Of a stretch of 64,000 bases of DNA, positions 28,397 to 38,582 are shown piece after piece (position 1 is the first letter of the stretch; each line of letters opens with the position of its first letter). The notes beneath the pieces were generated by a model. It saw only the letters and a program-made list of their open reading frames with translations. It did no database searches and had not been told where the DNA came from. This DNA comes from Mesorhizobium sp. 65-26 (GTDB lineage: Bacteria > Pseudomonadota > Alphaproteobacteria > Rhizobiales > Rhizobiaceae). The DNA lies in assembly GCA_001899205.1 (NCBI GenBank), contig MKVL01000013.1:1-64000 (forward strand), in the 5' to 3' direction. A program made the translations under genes and the position numbers.

Positions 28397-29515
28397 CTAT
28401 ACCCGCATCGGCATCAGAACGTAGAGCGCGGTTTCGTCCGCCATGTCGTGGATCAGCGTCGGCGAGCCGGCGTCGGCCAGCATGAACTTGGCCTCCGTGC
28501 CGGAAAGCTGGGCGGCGACATCGAGCAGGTACTTGGCGTTGAAGCCGATCTCGATCGGGTCGGACGAGTAGTCCGCCGCCAGTTCCTCGGTTGCGCTGCC
28601 GGAATCCGGATTGTTGACCGCAAGCGTCACCTGTCCCTCGGCGATCGACAGCTTCACGGCGCGGCCACGCTCCGAGGAGATGGTCGAGACGCGGTCGACG
28701 GCTGCCGCGAAGCCCTGGCGATCGATGATCAGCTTCTTGTCGTTGCCGGTCGGAATGACGCGCTGGTAGTCGGGGAAGGTGCCGTCGATGAGCTTCGACG
28801 TCAGCACGACGCTGCCGATGGTGAAGCGGATCTTGGTGTCGGAGAGCTCGGTGGTGATCGCGATGTCCGGATCGTCGACCAGCTTCTGCAATTCGCTGAC
28901 GGTCTTGCGTGGGATGATGATGCCCGGCATGCCTTCGGAGCCGGCCGGCGCGTCGACCTCGGCGCGTGCCAGGCGGTGGCCGTCGGTGGCGACGGCGCGC
29001 AGCTTCAGCTTGCCGCCGACCTCGATCGTGTGCAGGTAGATGCCGTTGAGGTAGTAGCGCGTCTCCTCGGTGGAGATGGCGAACTGCGTCTTCTCGATCA
29101 GGCCCTTGAGCGCCACCGAATCGAGCCGGAAGATATGAGACAGCGATCCGGCCGAGAGCTCGGGGAAGTCGGACTGCGGCAGGCATTGCAGCCGGAAGCT
29201 GGAACGGCCCGACGTCACCGTCATGGCGTTGCCATCCTCGTCGGTCTTGAGCATCACCTCAGCACCGTCGGCCAGCTTGCGCACGATGTCGTAGAGCAGG
29301 TGCGCGGGCACCGTCGTCGCGCCGCCGCGCTCCACCTTGGCGGGCGTGGCTTCCGTGACCTCGAGGTCAAGGTCGGTCGCCTTCATCTCCAGGCTCGCGC
29401 CGTCGGCATTGAGCAGCACGTTCGAGAGAATCGGGATGGTGTTGCGCCGTTCCACGACACGGTGAACGTGGTTGAGCGACTTCAGGAGGTTTGACCGTTC
29501 GAGGATAACACGCAT
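28397..29515 (-). CDS. dnaN: DNA polymerase III subunit beta (sliding clamp)
   Basis: Ring-shaped dimeric processivity factor for DNA polymerase III. The 372-aa length and three repeated clamp domains fit the family. The start MRVILERSNLLKSLNHVHRVVERRNTI region and the C-terminal end VLMPMRV are diagnostic. It lies 253 bases after dnaA, with a hairpin in the gap. Confidence 0.98.
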   Translation of the reverse strand: MRVILERSNLLKSLNHVHRVVERRNTIPILSNVLLNADGASLEMKATDLDLEVTEATPAKVERGGATTVPAHLLYDIVRKLADGAEVMLKTDEDGNAMTVTSGRSSFRLQCLPQSDFPELSAGSLSHIFRLDSVALKGLIEKTQFAISTEETRYYLNGIYLHTIEVGGKLKLRAVATDGHRLARAEVDAPAGSEGMPGIIIPRKTVSELQKLVDDPDIAITTELSDTKIRFTIGSVVLTSKLIDGTFPDYQRVIPTGNDKKLIIDRQGFAAAVDRVSTISSERGRAVKLSIAEGQVTLAVNNPDSGSATEELAADYSSDPIEIGFNAKYLLDVAAQLSGTEAKFMLADAGSPTLIHDMADETALYVLMPMRV

Positions 29516-29624
29516 GACGAAACAGGCCCGCTTAATGGATGAACGGGTCTCCGCAAGCGGCGCCCCGCGAAAGGTCTGAACAAGCTCAGAATCGGCTTAG
29601 ACTGACAGGAAAAGACCAGCAAAC

Positions 29625-29666
29625 GCAAGCCCGCGCCACCGCTTCGGGGCGGTAGCGCGGGCTTTC
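29625..29666 (-). terminator. Long hairpin between dnaA and dnaN
   Basis: Arms AAGCCCGCGC (29627-29636) and GCGCGGGCTT (29655-29664), with a second inner stem ACCGC/GCGGT. Read in the direction of dnaA it lacks a long T-run, so it may be a partial terminator or attenuator separating dnaA from dnaN. Confidence 0.5.
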
Positions 29667-29768
29667 TGGGGATAAACGTCGCGAACTTCGCGAACCAGCG
29701 TTTCGCCGGCCGTGTCGAAAAACCCGCCGAGGGTTTTCCGACACCGTGCGGCAAGAATCGAAAGCCCG

Positions 29769-31310
29769 TCAGGCCTGGTCGTTGATGAGCCTGCGCAGCA
29801 GCTCCAGTTCCTGAGCCAGCGTGTTGTCGGCGCCGGAAAGGTCCTCGATCTTGCGCACGGCATGCAGCACGGTGGTGTGGTCGCGCCCGCCGAAGCGCCG
29901 GCCGATCTCCGGCAGCGAGCGTGGCGTCATCACCTTGGACAGATACATCGCCACCTGGCGCGGCTTGACGATGGTGCGCGTGCGCCGGTTGGACAAGAGC
30001 TCGGTCTTCGACACGTTGTAGTGCCGGGCCACGATGCGCTGGATGTCCTCGATCCGCACCCGTTTCGGTTCGCCGGAACGGTAGATATGGCCGAGGATCT
30101 CGTCGATGCGATCGATCGTGATCTGCGGCTCGAAGGACTGGCGGAACAGCAACTGGTTGAACGCGCCCTCCAGTTCGCGGCCGCTACCGGTCACGGTACG
30201 GGCGACGTGGTTGAGAATCTCCTCGGAGATGTCGAGCGTTGCGTCGTCCGCCTTGGCGGTCGCAAGGCGCAGTTTCAGCATGCCGAGCCGCATGGCGAAG
30301 TCCGGCGCCGACATTTCCAGCGCGACGCCGCCATTGAGGCGGGAGCGCACGCGCGGCTCGAGCGACTCCAGTTCCGCCGGCGGCCGGTCGGCGGCGACCA
30401 CCACCTGCTTGGCGCTGTCGAGCAGCATGTTGATCAGGTGGCAGAACTCGTGCTGGATCGACTTGCCCTGCAGGAACTGCATGTCGTCGATGATGAGAAG
30501 GTCGATGTCGCGCAGCTGTTCCTTCAGCGTCAGCGCGTTGTTGTCGCGGATCGCGGTGGCGAAGCGCCACATGAAGTATTCGGCCGTCAGGTAGACGACG
30601 CGCGACTTCGGATTCTGCTTCAGAGATTCCGCCGCGATCGCCTGCAGGAGATGCGTCTTGCCGAGGCCGACGGTGGCATGCAGGAAAAGCGGATTGAAGC
30701 GCACGGCGCTGGATTGCGATTCCGCGACAGCCTTGGCGGCGGCGAACGCCACCCGGTTGGACGGCCCCTCGATGAAGGAAGAGAAGGTGTAGCGGGGGTC
30801 GAGCGGGGACCCCAGCACATTGTGGCGGAATTCGCCTTCGGCCTGGACGCCGGCGCGCGGCGCCGGCGCGCGCTCGACGCGCCCGCTGCCCGCGGTGCCC
30901 GCCGCCAGCGCGGTCTGCGTCTGCTTGGTCATCTTGCGGGCTGGAATCGTTTCCGGCTCGCTGCTGTTTCGGGCCTGGCGGGTGGCATTGCGCACCACGA
31001 TCTCGACCTTCAGGATGTCGGCGTCTTCCTGCTTCCACAGGTCCGCGATCAGGTCGAGATAGTGACCGTTGATCCACGAGCGCAGGAACGCGGTCGGCAC
31101 CGAGATGCGCACGATACCTTTCGAAGCCTCGGCCACCTTCATGCGGCCGAACCAGCTGGAATACACCTCCGCGCCCAGGCGCGCCTTCAACTGGGCCTTG
31201 ACCCGCTCGAACTTCTGGTCTGCGTCGCTGGAAGAAACCGCCTCGTCCCCGGCCATGGATCCAGGAAATGGGAGCTCACCGCTGCTCTCCCTTTCTATGC
31301 CGCTTTGCAT
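29769..31310 (-). CDS. dnaA: Chromosomal replication initiator protein DnaA
   Basis: AAA+ ATPase that binds DnaA boxes and opens the chromosomal origin. From ATG 31310 it is 513 aa; this start has AAAGGA 8 bases upstream, while the longer frame to 31367 has none. Domain I ([25 protein letters not shown]) is followed by a variable linker (about residues 115-170). The AAA+ core has Walker A GLGKTHLL near residue 215 and Walker [11 protein letters not shown]. The C-terminal DNA-binding signature is [12 protein letters not shown] near 473. The upstream 850 bases hold DnaA-box-like sites suggestive of autoregulation. Confidence 0.98.
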   Translation of the reverse strand: MQSGIERESSGELPFPGSMAGDEAVSSSDADQKFERVKAQLKARLGAEVYSSWFGRMKVAEASKGIVRISVPTAFLRSWINGHYLDLIADLWKQEDADILKVEIVVRNATRQARNSSEPETIPARKMTKQTQTALAAGTAGSGRVERAPAPRAGVQAEGEFRHNVLGSPLDPRYTFSSFIEGPSNRVAFAAAKAVAESQSSAVRFNPLFLHATVGLGKTHLLQAIAAESLKQNPKSRVVYLTAEYFMWRFATAIRDNNALTLKEQLRDIDLLIIDDMQFLQGKSIQHEFCHLINMLLDSAKQVVVAADRPPAELESLEPRVRSRLNGGVALEMSAPDFAMRLGMLKLRLATAKADDATLDISEEILNHVARTVTGSGRELEGAFNQLLFRQSFEPQITIDRIDEILGHIYRSGEPKRVRIEDIQRIVARHYNVSKTELLSNRRTRTIVKPRQVAMYLSKVMTPRSLPEIGRRFGGRDHTTVLHAVRKIEDLSGADNTLAQELELLRRLINDQA

Positions 31311-32099
31311 GTTCGACGTCCTTTTTTTGTACCTGCACTGCGCCGGGGATGCGCCTCCTGCATCCATGAGTCCGACGATCTTCCTGAGCGTGATGCACCC
31401 ACCGCCGCTGGCGGGTGCCCATGCCTCATAGTTCTAGGGGAAACGAGCCGACCCTTGGGAAGTCGATCCGCGCTGGCGACAGGACAACAGGATTCCACCC
31501 GGCCAAAAAAGCGCCGGCGCGCCGTCCTCTTGCCATATACAATTACGCCCAGTCCCCTACTGTATCGAAAAGGCAAACCAACCCGAGCGCGGAAATGATC
31601 CACGTCGTAAACTTCGCCAATTTAAGCTGGCCGTCTCAGGTTGGGTCAGGGCAAGAGCCCGTCCCTTTCGATGGATGGACATTACCGAAATCGTTGTGGA
31701 TAGGGCAAGGCCACGACTAACCGATTTTTAAGGAATCTGGTTAGCCTGAAGGGGTTCGGAGACCATGCCGCCAGAGCACATTTTGGCAAACCCATTGTGA
31801 TTCAAACCCTTTTCCGGCGAATATGAAAAACGCCACCCGAACTGAAATTTTCTGAAATAATTCTCTTGACAGCCACTTGTCCCCCGTAGCCGGAGCGCGA
31901 TGTGGACAAGTTGTGAATGACCATCTGTAACTATTTGAAAAATAAAAGCAATTTGTGCCGACCTCCGTCCTGTGGTTGAGCTGTTTCAGTAGTCGTGAAT
32001 ATCAGTCGGAATGTATATGCCGGCAAAGGATTTCCGAAATCTGAAATACGTCTGCGGTGACCTTTACCGAGCTTTCTTTTTAAGTACTTGCCGGCAAAC
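31311..32099. other. Gene-free AT-richer region between dnaA and rpsT
   Basis: No credible coding frame. The half nearest rpsT (about 31690-32100) is clearly richer in A and T than the surroundings and carries near-matches to the DnaA box: TGTGGATAG at 31695-31703, TGTGGACAA at 31901-31909 and TGTGAATGA at 31912-31920, each 8 of 9. It should contain the dnaA promoter. In alphaproteobacteria with mapped origins the chromosomal oriC usually lies near hemE, so this is more likely a dnaA control region than oriC. Confidence 0.5.
31901..31920 (-). promoter_or_regulatory. Pair of DnaA-box-like sites
   Basis: TGTGGACAA (31901-31909) and TGTGAATGA (31912-31920) in the same orientation, 2 bases apart. 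Each differs by one base from the TTATNCACA consensus read on the minus strand. Confidence 0.4.
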
Positions 32100-32128
32100 G
32101 AAAAAACCCGGCCTGTGCGGCCGGGTTT
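32100..32128 (-). terminator. Rho-independent terminator of rpsT
   Basis: Read on the minus strand: stem CCCGGCC / GGCCGGG (32119-32125 and 32107-32113) with flanking A/T pairs and a run of six T. It lies 31 bases after the rpsT stop. Confidence 0.88.
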
Positions 32129-32158
32129 CAAAGAAGATCAGTTTTCCCTTGCGGGATA

Positions 32159-32425
32159 TCAGGCAGACAGGACCTTGACGCGCTGAGCGAGTCTGGAGAC
32201 CTTCCGGGAAGCCGTATTCTTGTGCAGCACACCCTTGGTGGCGGCGCGCATCAATTCCGGTTCCGCGACCTTGAAGGCCTCCACGGCGGCTGCCTTGTCG
32301 CCGGCGGCGAGGGCTTCCTCGACCTTGCGGACGTAGGTGCGCACGCGCGAGCGGCGGTTCTTGTTGATCGCCGCGCGGCGGGCGATCTTACGCGTTGCCT
32401 TCTTGGCCGACGAGGTATTCGCCAT
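32159..32425 (-). CDS. rpsT: 30S ribosomal protein S20
   Basis: Primary 16S rRNA-binding protein, 88 aa, very basic. The start [19 protein letters not shown] and the C-terminal [17 protein letters not shown] are family signatures. It has its own promoter and terminator. The rpsT-dnaA neighbourhood, with mutM and ech upstream, is conserved in rhizobia. Confidence 0.97.
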   Translation of the reverse strand: MANTSSAKKATRKIARRAAINKNRRSRVRTYVRKVEEALAAGDKAAAVEAFKVAEPELMRAATKGVLHKNTASRKVSRLAQRVKVLSA

Positions 32426-32518
32426 GTTGCCTCTCTATCCGATCTTGTGGGCGGCTGCGGCGTGCCGCAGGGCGCAAAAAACAAACGGGCAGCCACGGGG
32501 CCGCCTCGGTTGGTGCGG

Positions 32519-32547
32519 CTTATAGTTCAGCTTTTCCGGCGCGTCAA
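32519..32547 (-). promoter_or_regulatory. Sigma70-type promoter of rpsT
   Basis: On the minus strand -35 TTGACG (32542-32547) and -10 TATAAG (32519-32524) are separated by exactly 17 bases, about 95 bases before the rpsT start. Confidence 0.7.
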
Positions 32548-32581
32548 CGTCGCCGGCCCGTCTTTTTGGGAAGCCGGCATC

Positions 32582-33355
32582 CTACCTGTGGGTGAAGTTC
32601 GGCTTGCGCTTTTCGGCGAAGGCAGCCATGCCCTCCTTCTGGTCGTCCAGAGCGAAAAGCGAGTGGAACAGGCGGCGTTCGAAACGCAGTCCCTCGGTCA
32701 GCGTCGTCTCGTAGGCACGGTTCACGGCCTCCTTCGTCATCATCACGGACGGCAAGGAGAATTCGGCGATCTTCGCGGCGGCCTTGAGTGCCTCCTCGAC
32801 CAGCTCGGCTGCCGGCACGACCCGCGACACCAGGCCGGAACGCTCGGCCTCGGCGGCGTCCATCATCCGCCCGGTCAGGCACATATCCATGGCCTTCGAC
32901 TTGCCGACGAATCGGGTCAGCCGCTGCGATCCGCCCATGCCGGGCATGACGCCCAGCGTAATCTCGGGCTGGCCGAATTTCGCATTGTCGGCGGCGATGA
33001 TGAAGTCGCACATCATGGCCAGCTCGCAGCCGCCGCCGAGCGCGTAGCCGGCTACTGCAGCGATGACCGGCTTTCGGGTGCGGGTGAATTCCTCCCAGCC
33101 AACGAAGAAGTCCCTCACATAGGCTTCGACGAAGGACATCGCCTGCATCTCCTTGATGTCGGCGCCGGCCGCGAAGGCCTTCTCGGACCCGGTGACGACC
33201 AGCGCGCCGATGCCGGGGTCGGCATCGAACGCCTTGGCCGCGGCGACGATATCCGCCAGCACCTGGGAATTGAGCGCGTTGAGCGCCTTCGGCCGGTTCA
33301 GCGTGATCAGCCCGACCTTGCCGCGTGTCTCCACGATGATGGTTTCATAGGTCAT
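32582..33355 (-). CDS. Enoyl-CoA hydratase (crotonase family)
   Basis: Hydrates trans-2-enoyl-CoA in beta-oxidation. At 257 aa from ATG 33355 it has AGGAGG 9 bases upstream, which decides the start over a longer frame to 33388. Oxyanion-hole and catalytic elements are visible: [10 protein letters not shown], the loop [15 protein letters not shown] with a catalytic Glu, and [16 protein letters not shown] with the second Glu. This is the ech gene found between mutM and rpsT in many rhizobia. Chain-length preference is unknown. Confidence 0.92.
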   Translation of the reverse strand: MTYETIIVETRGKVGLITLNRPKALNALNSQVLADIVAAAKAFDADPGIGALVVTGSEKAFAAGADIKEMQAMSFVEAYVRDFFVGWEEFTRTRKPVIAAVAGYALGGGCELAMMCDFIIAADNAKFGQPEITLGVMPGMGGSQRLTRFVGKSKAMDMCLTGRMMDAAEAERSGLVSRVVPAAELVEEALKAAAKIAEFSLPSVMMTKEAVNRAYETTLTEGLRFERRLFHSLFALDDQKEGMAAFAEKRKPNFTHR

Positions 33356-33401
33356 GGCCCTGCCTCCTGGTTTTACGGCGCCGATCAATGTGATCCGGTC
33401 T

Positions 33402-33475
33402 TAGAGCATTTTGCAGCCAGGTGGAATCAGCTCGTCCGCCTGTCGCGTGACCTGGACAAGCGGAATCGATTTCCG
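33402..33475. repeat. Dispersed element, copy B
   Basis: Begins TAGAGCATTTTGCAGCCA, matching copy A at 6163 over about 25 bases with few changes; the rest diverges. It lies in the 131-bp gap between mutM and the enoyl-CoA hydratase gene. Confidence 0.6.
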
Positions 33476-33486
33476 AGTTTCGCCGC

Positions 33487-34377
33487 TCAGCGCTGGCAGG
33501 CCCGGCAATAGAAGGTCGAGCGTCCGCTCTGCACGATCCGCTCGACATGCCCGCCGCAGCCGGGTGTAGGGCAAGGCTCGCCCTCGCGGTCATAGACGGC
33601 GAAGGAGTGCTGGAAATAGCCGAGCGAGCCGTCGGTGCGGACATGATCGCGCAGCGAGGATCCGCCGGCCGCGATCGCGTCGGCGATGACCGTCCGGATC
33701 GCTCCGGCCAGGCGGTCGCTCTGCTGCCTGGCCTTCTTGCTGGCTTTGGCGATCGTGCCCGCCTCGCGCAACGGCGACAGGCCGGCGCGCCACAGCGCCT
33801 CCGAGACATAGATGTTGCCCAGTCCGGCGATCAGGCGCTGATCGAGGAGCGCTGCCTTCAGCGGCGACCGGCGCCCCTCGAGCAGCGAGGCAAGCAGCGT
33901 TCCGTCCAGCGCATTGCCGGTCGGCTCGACGCCGAGGCCGGCAAGCATCGGGTGCTCGTCGGGCACTCCTTCGCTGAACAGCATGAAGCCGAAGCGGCGC
34001 GGGTCGTTGAAGATGATGCGGGAGCGTTCGCCCGTCGGCAGCTCTGTGTGAAAGACGACGTGGTCGTGCGTCTCGTTCTTCGAGCGCTGGTGGTGGAATT
34101 CCCCCGGCATTTCGCTCGTCCCGGCTGTTTCGACCCGGAACGAGCCCGACATGCCGAGATGACAGATCAGCACCAGGCCGTCATCGGCGTGCATGGTCAG
34201 GTATTTGGCGCGCCGGCCGAGCGCCGTGATGGTCCTGCCGGTCAGGCGCTCGACAAAGCGTTCGGGAAAGGGAAAGCGCAGGTCCGGCCGGCGCGCCTCC
34301 ACGGCGACCAGGCGCGCGCCTTCCAGCGCGGGTTGCAGGCCTCGGCGAACAGTCTCGACTTCGGGCAGTTCAGGCAT
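33487..34377 (-). CDS. mutM: Formamidopyrimidine-DNA glycosylase (Fpg)
   Basis: Bifunctional glycosylase/AP lyase that removes 8-oxoguanine and formamidopyrimidines. The start is fixed at ATG 34377 because the catalytic nucleophile is Pro2 followed by Glu3 ([13 protein letters not shown]); the frame to 34386 would bury it. The 296-aa protein ends with a four-Cys zinc finger, from CPTPGC to YCRACQ. The first 8 bases overlap the end of deoB, so translation is coupled to it. Confidence 0.97.
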   Translation of the reverse strand: MPELPEVETVRRGLQPALEGARLVAVEARRPDLRFPFPERFVERLTGRTITALGRRAKYLTMHADDGLVLICHLGMSGSFRVETAGTSEMPGEFHHQRSKNETHDHVVFHTELPTGERSRIIFNDPRRFGFMLFSEGVPDEHPMLAGLGVEPTGNALDGTLLASLLEGRRSPLKAALLDQRLIAGLGNIYVSEALWRAGLSPLREAGTIAKASKKARQQSDRLAGAIRTVIADAIAAGGSSLRDHVRTDGSLGYFQHSFAVYDREGEPCPTPGCGGHVERIVQSGRSTFYCRACQR

Positions 34378-35611
34378 CGCCGGCAATCATCCCGTGGAAA
34401 GACGAGCCATGGCGTCCCGGCGCCAGGCCAAGATGCTCGGCAACGGTTTCGCCGATGTCGGCGAATGTGGCGCGCAGGCCGATGGCGCCGCCCCTGAGCC
34501 CCGGGCCGATGCCGATCACCGGGATGCGCTCGCGCGTATGATCGGTGCCGCGCCAGGTCGGGTCGTTGCCATGATCGGCCGTCAGGATGAGGAGATCCCC
34601 CGGCTTGAGGCGGGAAAACGCTTCCGGCAGTCGGCGGTCGAAGGCCTCCAGCGCCGCCGCGTAGCCCGCCACATCGCGCCGGTGGCCGAACTCAGTGTCG
34701 AAGTCGACGAAATTGGCAAAGACCAGGTCACCGTCGGCGGCATCGTCCATCGCGCCGAGAGCCTTGTCGAACATGGCCATGTTGCCGGGTGCCTTGCGCA
34801 CCTCGGAGATGCCCCGGTGAGCAAAGATGTCGCCGATCTTGCCGACGGCGATCACCCTGTGGCCTTGCGCCGTCAGTCGGTCGAGCAGCGTCGGCTCCGG
34901 TGGCGGCACGGCATAGTCACGCCGGTTGTGCGTGCGCTGGAACGTGGCGGCGGTTTCCCCGACGAAAGGCCGGGCGATCACCCGGCCGATCCTCAGGGGA
35001 TCGACCAGCCGGCGCACGGTGGCGCAGAATTCGTAGAGCCGCTCCAGCCCGAAATGCTGCTCGTGCGCGGCAATCTGAAGGACGGAATCGACCGAGGTGT
35101 AGCAGATCGGCTTGCCGGTACGGATATGCTCCTCGCCGAAACGCTCGATGATCTCGGTGCCTGGCGCGTGGCAGTCGCCGAGGATACCCGGCACCTTGCC
35201 TTCGCGGATCATCGCCTCGGTCAGTTCGGCAGGAAAGGCCGGTACCGTGTCGGGGAAGTAACCCCAGTCGAAGCGCACCGGCAGCGCGGCGATTTCCCAG
35301 TGGCCCGACGGCGTGTCCTTGCCGCTGGAAACCTCCTGCGCGGCGCCGTGGAACGAGGATGGCAACGGTCTGATGCCGCCGTCGTCGAAATCGAAGCCGG
35401 TGGCCGTCCTGGCGGCGGCGCCGAGACCCAGCCCGGCCATGTTGGGGATGGCCAGCGGTCCGCTGCGCAAGCCCGCGCGGTTGGCGCGCCCCGCGGCGCA
35501 GGCTTCGGCTATATGCCCGAACGTGTCGGAGCCGCTGTCGCCATAGCGCCCCGCGTCGGCCGCGCCGCCTATGCCGAAGGAGTCGAGAACGAAAAGGAAA
35601 GCGCGCGCCAT
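34370..35611 (-). CDS. deoB: Phosphopentomutase DeoB
   Basis: Interconverts ribose/deoxyribose 1-phosphate and 5-phosphate in nucleoside salvage. The 413-aa, alkaline-phosphatase-superfamily protein starts [20 protein letters not shown] at ATG 35611. Metal ligands are visible in DSFGIGG, in [12 protein letters not shown] (catalytic Thr) and in [18 protein letters not shown]. It overlaps mutM by 8 bases. No other deo genes are adjacent. The BMP/LacI module elsewhere in the window could supply ribose-phosphate products, but that link is speculative. Confidence 0.95.
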   Translation of the reverse strand: MARAFLFVLDSFGIGGAADAGRYGDSGSDTFGHIAEACAAGRANRAGLRSGPLAIPNMAGLGLGAAARTATGFDFDDGGIRPLPSSFHGAAQEVSSGKDTPSGHWEIAALPVRFDWGYFPDTVPAFPAELTEAMIREGKVPGILGDCHAPGTEIIERFGEEHIRTGKPICYTSVDSVLQIAAHEQHFGLERLYEFCATVRRLVDPLRIGRVIARPFVGETAATFQRTHNRRDYAVPPPEPTLLDRLTAQGHRVIAVGKIGDIFAHRGISEVRKAPGNMAMFDKALGAMDDAADGDLVFANFVDFDTEFGHRRDVAGYAAALEAFDRRLPEAFSRLKPGDLLILTADHGNDPTWRGTDHTRERIPVIGIGPGLRGGAIGLRATFADIGETVAEHLGLAPGRHGSSFHGMIAGDA

Positions 35612-35748
35612 GGGATCATCGTTGCCTGTCGGTGACCCCAGACATAAGGTCCCTTCCGTGCATTGGCAATTCGCAAGGCCTTGGCTACTGCCAGCGCGGG
35701 GGACGGAATGCGGCCGGTTCGGGATGATCGATCGACGGGGATAGCTGA

Positions 35749-36678
35749 ATGCCGGCGATAAAGGCCATCTCCAAGACGCTGGCCATCGCACTGATGATCG
35801 GTTCGGCGTCATCGGCGCCCGCCCGGGCCGGCTGGCGCGACGATATCGGCACATTCCGCGTCGGCATCGTCGCCGAGCCGGGCGCCGGCAACACCGTGCC
35901 GGGCCTGGCGCTGTTGACGGATGCCTATACCAAGGCGCTTGGCATGAAGGTCGAGTTCGTCGTTGCCCGCGACTACGCGTCGTTGATCGAGGCGCAGGCC
36001 AACGCCAAGGTCGACTATGCCATCTATTCGGCCATTGCCTACGCCACCGTGTCGGAACGTTGCGGCTGCGTCGAGCCGCTCGTGGCGCCGATCGATTCCG
36101 ATGGTGCGACCGGCATCCGCGGCGTTCTGCTGACCCGTGACGGCAGGCTGCCGGACCTGGCCGCGATGGCGACGCACAAAATCGCGATGGCGCCCGCCGA
36201 CGATGTCGGAGGCTCGCTGCTGCCGATCGCGGGGCTGAGAGGGGAGGGCGTCACGATCGCCGAGGATTCGACTTTCCTGGCGCACGCCGGTTCGGTGGCG
36301 GCCGCCGAGACGATGCTGGTCGAGGGCAAGGCCGACGCGCTTTTCGGCTGGACGCCGGCAAGCGCGGATAGGGTGCAGGTCGACGCGGCCGGAACGGCTG
36401 GCAGGCTTGAGGCGGCGGGCATACCGCGCAACGAGCTTCGCACGATCTGGACATCGGGCCTGCTGCGCTATGGACCCCATGCCGTGCGCAGCAATCTGGA
36501 TCCGGAGGCCAAGCGCCGGCTGACCGTCTTCCTCACCAACCTCAAGGCGATGTCGCCCGATGTCTATGACCTGCTGGAGGCCAGGCATGCGGGCGGGTTC
36601 ACCGCCGTGGCGGCCGGGGATTACGGCATGGCCGCCGCCATTGTTCGCATGGTCGCTGGATCCACCCCGCAACGGTAG
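35749..36678 (+). CDS. PhnD-like periplasmic phosphate/phosphonate-type binding protein (orphan)
   Basis: A 309-aa periplasmic binding protein with a signal peptide (residues 1-27, cleavage near APARAG). It has the two-lobed PhnD-like fold: [51 protein letters not shown] and [12 protein letters not shown] are the usual ligand-site segments (quoted in parts). No ATPase or permease is adjacent, so it is an orphan receptor. It converges with a TadE-like gene. Ligand could be phosphonate, phosphite or an unrelated anion. Confidence 0.78.
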   Translation: MPAIKAISKTLAIALMIGSASSAPARAGWRDDIGTFRVGIVAEPGAGNTVPGLALLTDAYTKALGMKVEFVVARDYASLIEAQANAKVDYAIYSAIAYATVSERCGCVEPLVAPIDSDGATGIRGVLLTRDGRLPDLAAMATHKIAMAPADDVGGSLLPIAGLRGEGVTIAEDSTFLAHAGSVAAAETMLVEGKADALFGWTPASADRVQVDAAGTAGRLEAAGIPRNELRTIWTSGLLRYGPHAVRSNLDPEAKRRLTVFLTNLKAMSPDVYDLLEARHAGGFTAVAAGDYGMAAAIVRMVAGSTPQR

Positions 36679-36709
36679 CGGCGGCGGTCGGCCGCGTCAC
36701 GGCTGCGGA

Positions 36710-37306
36710 TCAGCAGTCGCTGCAGGGGATCGTCTGGCTTCTGCGGGGACGCAGGTAGTAGGTCTCGCTCATCGGTATCTTGTCGAAGGCGGAGACGAGG
36801 CCAGTCCGTTTCTTCGCGTCAGCCGACCACGTGATGATCGGCTGATAGGTGAGGTCGCTTTCCACGCGGATGAGGAAGGTGCCTGCGATCTTGAGCGAGT
36901 CCGGGACCGTGGTGATGGTGTTCTTGGCGGCGTCGACGCTGGAGACGCCGTTGACCACCTTGCGCGACCATACGACCTGCACTTTCGGCGTCGTATCGGT
37001 GGTCACCTGGATCGCGGTGATGATGATCTGTGGCGTCGAGCGGTTGTAGGGCTGTAGCGTCGAGGTTCCGATCTTCATGATGGCGTCGAGGTCCGCCGCC
37101 AGGACGCTCTGCTGCTGTGTGACGAGATCGGCCACCATGCTGCCGATGCGGCTGACTTTCTTGTTGGTCTCGATGGCCTGCGAGGCCTCCATGGTGATGA
37201 AATACATGATCAGCAGGATCGGTACGATCAAGGCGAATTCGATCGCGGCGATGCCGCGGCGATCGCGCAACAGCCGTGTTGTCGTCTTTCTGATCGTCGC
37301 TATCAC
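36710..37306 (-). CDS. TadE-like pseudopilin of the tad pilus
   Basis: About 198 aa from GTG 37306; TTG at 37336 is an alternative giving 208 aa. The N-terminal prepilin-type segment RDRRG|IAAIEFALIVPIL has the G|xxxxE site cleaved by the TadV/CpaA peptidase, followed by a single membrane helix. The remaining periplasmic domain is beta-rich and ends with a CSDC motif. TadE-type pseudopilins are needed to assemble Flp pili. It is the distal gene of a minus-strand pair with the next TadE-like gene. Confidence 0.85.
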   Translation of the reverse strand: MIATIRKTTTRLLRDRRGIAAIEFALIVPILLIMYFITMEASQAIETNKKVSRIGSMVADLVTQQQSVLAADLDAIMKIGTSTLQPYNRSTPQIIITAIQVTTDTTPKVQVVWSRKVVNGVSSVDAAKNTITTVPDSLKIAGTFLIRVESDLTYQPIITWSADAKKRTGLVSAFDKIPMSETYYLRPRRSQTIPCSDC

Positions 37307-37366
37307 AATATGTGCCCCCGCACGAAAAATACCCAAGTCCGTTATCTGCCAGGCAGGCGGTAAATC

Positions 37367-37957
37367 TCAGTTGTCGAACGGCTCGTTCTGCCAGGTGACC
37401 GACGCGAAATGCAGCGTGTTGCCGTTCTTCAGATTGGCCATCGACTTGGCCAGGAAATCGGTCATCACGGGCCATCTGTAGAAGACCCTCAGCATGTTCT
37501 TGGATTCCGCCGCGCCCGGAGCCACCGTGAAATTGGTGGTGCCGGTTCCCTGCGTGAGGACAATGTCACCGTCCTGGATCTTGAATCCGGCCTGGGCTGC
37601 ATCCGCGAAGGTCGCATATTCGCGAAGATCTACGGCCAGCCCCGGGCAGTTCGCGGCAACAACGATCTGCAATTGGTTGCAGATAAGCTGCTTCAGCGTC
37701 GTATCGTTGATGTTGGCGCTCCGTATCTGGCCGGTGCGCAACTGGCGGGCCACGTCATCGGTGATGTTGGCCATCACCTCCTGGCCGGCAAAGGAAATGC
37801 AGCTCTCCAGGATCGCGAAGACGAGCAGGGCGAAGGGAATGGCGAGCAGCGCGAATTCCATCGCCGTGCTGCCGCGCCGGTCGCGCGCGAAGCGGGCCAG
37901 AAGCCTCGCTTGTCCTGCCTTGCGCGTGTCCCGTCCGGGGATGCCGTCATTGCCCAT
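37367..37957 (-). CDS. TadE/TadG-like pseudopilin
   Basis: A 196-aa protein from ATG 37957 (AGGA 6 bases upstream decides against the longer frame to 37996). RDRRG|STAMEFALLAIPF is the G|xxxxE processing site and membrane helix. The periplasmic domain contains two Cys (ICNQ and NCPG) that could form a disulfide. It pairs with the 36710-37306 gene as the minor pilins of the tad system. Confidence 0.86.
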   Translation of the reverse strand: MGNDGIPGRDTRKAGQARLLARFARDRRGSTAMEFALLAIPFALLVFAILESCISFAGQEVMANITDDVARQLRTGQIRSANINDTTLKQLICNQLQIVVAANCPGLAVDLREYATFADAAQAGFKIQDGDIVLTQGTGTTNFTVAPGAAESKNMLRVFYRWPVMTDFLAKSMANLKNGNTLHFASVTWQNEPFDN

Positions 37958-38159
37958 GTTCGATCCTGCCGATCCTGCTGAGGTATCGGCGGGCACAATA
38001 GCAGGGACCGATTTAGGTCGGGTTTGGATGATTGTTAAATTCGCCAGGAAGCGGTTTACGTCAGGCTAACCAATCCTGGCCGGTCGGCAGGGGGCCGGGC
38101 CGCGGAAAAGGGGCGGTTCGCCAAGGCAGGTTCGCGTAAGTATGAAAGCAGCCCGATCA

Positions 38160-38582
38160 CTAGCGGGCGGCGTTCATCTCCGCCTCGGAAGTCTTCTCCG
38201 CCTCGCTCTTGTACGAGCTTTCGCAATAGGGCGTGCAGGACATGGTCTGCACCTCGGCGCGTCGGTAGATGCGCACCGACGATGCCGCCTGCCGCACGAC
38301 GGTGACCTGTTCGTCGACGATCGGGCTGCCTTCCTGATCGAGCACCACGAGGTTGGTGACCCCGAAGCCCTTGCCGGTCAGCACGATGGTCGAGGCGTCC
38401 TGAACGGATGCGTCGGCGATCGCCGGATTGCCGACCACGATCGTGTCGGCCGCGCGCGATAACTTCACGATCTTGGCCTGGTTCATCGTGACTTCGATGC
38501 CGGAACCGGCTTGCGCGGGGACGATGAACGCCGTGATGGCAAGCGCCGCGGCGGCGAGCAGGGACGATTTCGGCACGACCAT
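38160..38582 (-). CDS. Stand-alone CpaC-type N-domain protein (pilus formation N-terminal domain)
   Basis: A 140-aa exported protein from ATG 38582; the 67 residues upstream in frame are rejected. The signal peptide ends near VPAQAGSG. The body aligns by eye with the N-terminal domain of the CpaC secretin in this same locus: ILVANPAVADA in CpaC corresponds to IVVGNPAIADA here, and YLFGKAVGETNIFVF to VLTGKGFGVTNLVVL. It has no secretin domain. It may be a periplasmic partner of the tad secretin. Two Cys near the C-terminus (SCTPYCES) could form a disulfide. Confidence 0.8.
   Translation of the reverse strand: MVVPKSSLLAAAALAITAFIVPAQAGSGIEVTMNQAKIVKLSRAADTIVVGNPAIADASVQDASTIVLTGKGFGVTNLVVLDQEGSPIVDEQVTVVRQAASSVRIYRRAEVQTMSCTPYCESSYKSEAEKTSEAEMNAAR

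Noticed and set aside
29712-31598. 628-codon plus-strand frame opposite dnaA
   Set aside because: Covers dnaA exactly in antisense; composition typical of shadow frames.
31295-31603. 102-codon minus-strand frame upstream of dnaA
   Set aside because: Arg/Ser-rich, no motif, runs into the dnaA start and ribosome-binding site.
31865-31905. Plus-strand promoter beginning with TTGACA at 31866
   Set aside because: No acceptable -10 element at 16-18 bases and no plus-strand gene downstream.
31311-32158. Chromosomal origin of replication
   Set aside because: DnaA-box matches are imperfect and few, and mapped alphaproteobacterial origins usually lie near hemE, which is not in the window.
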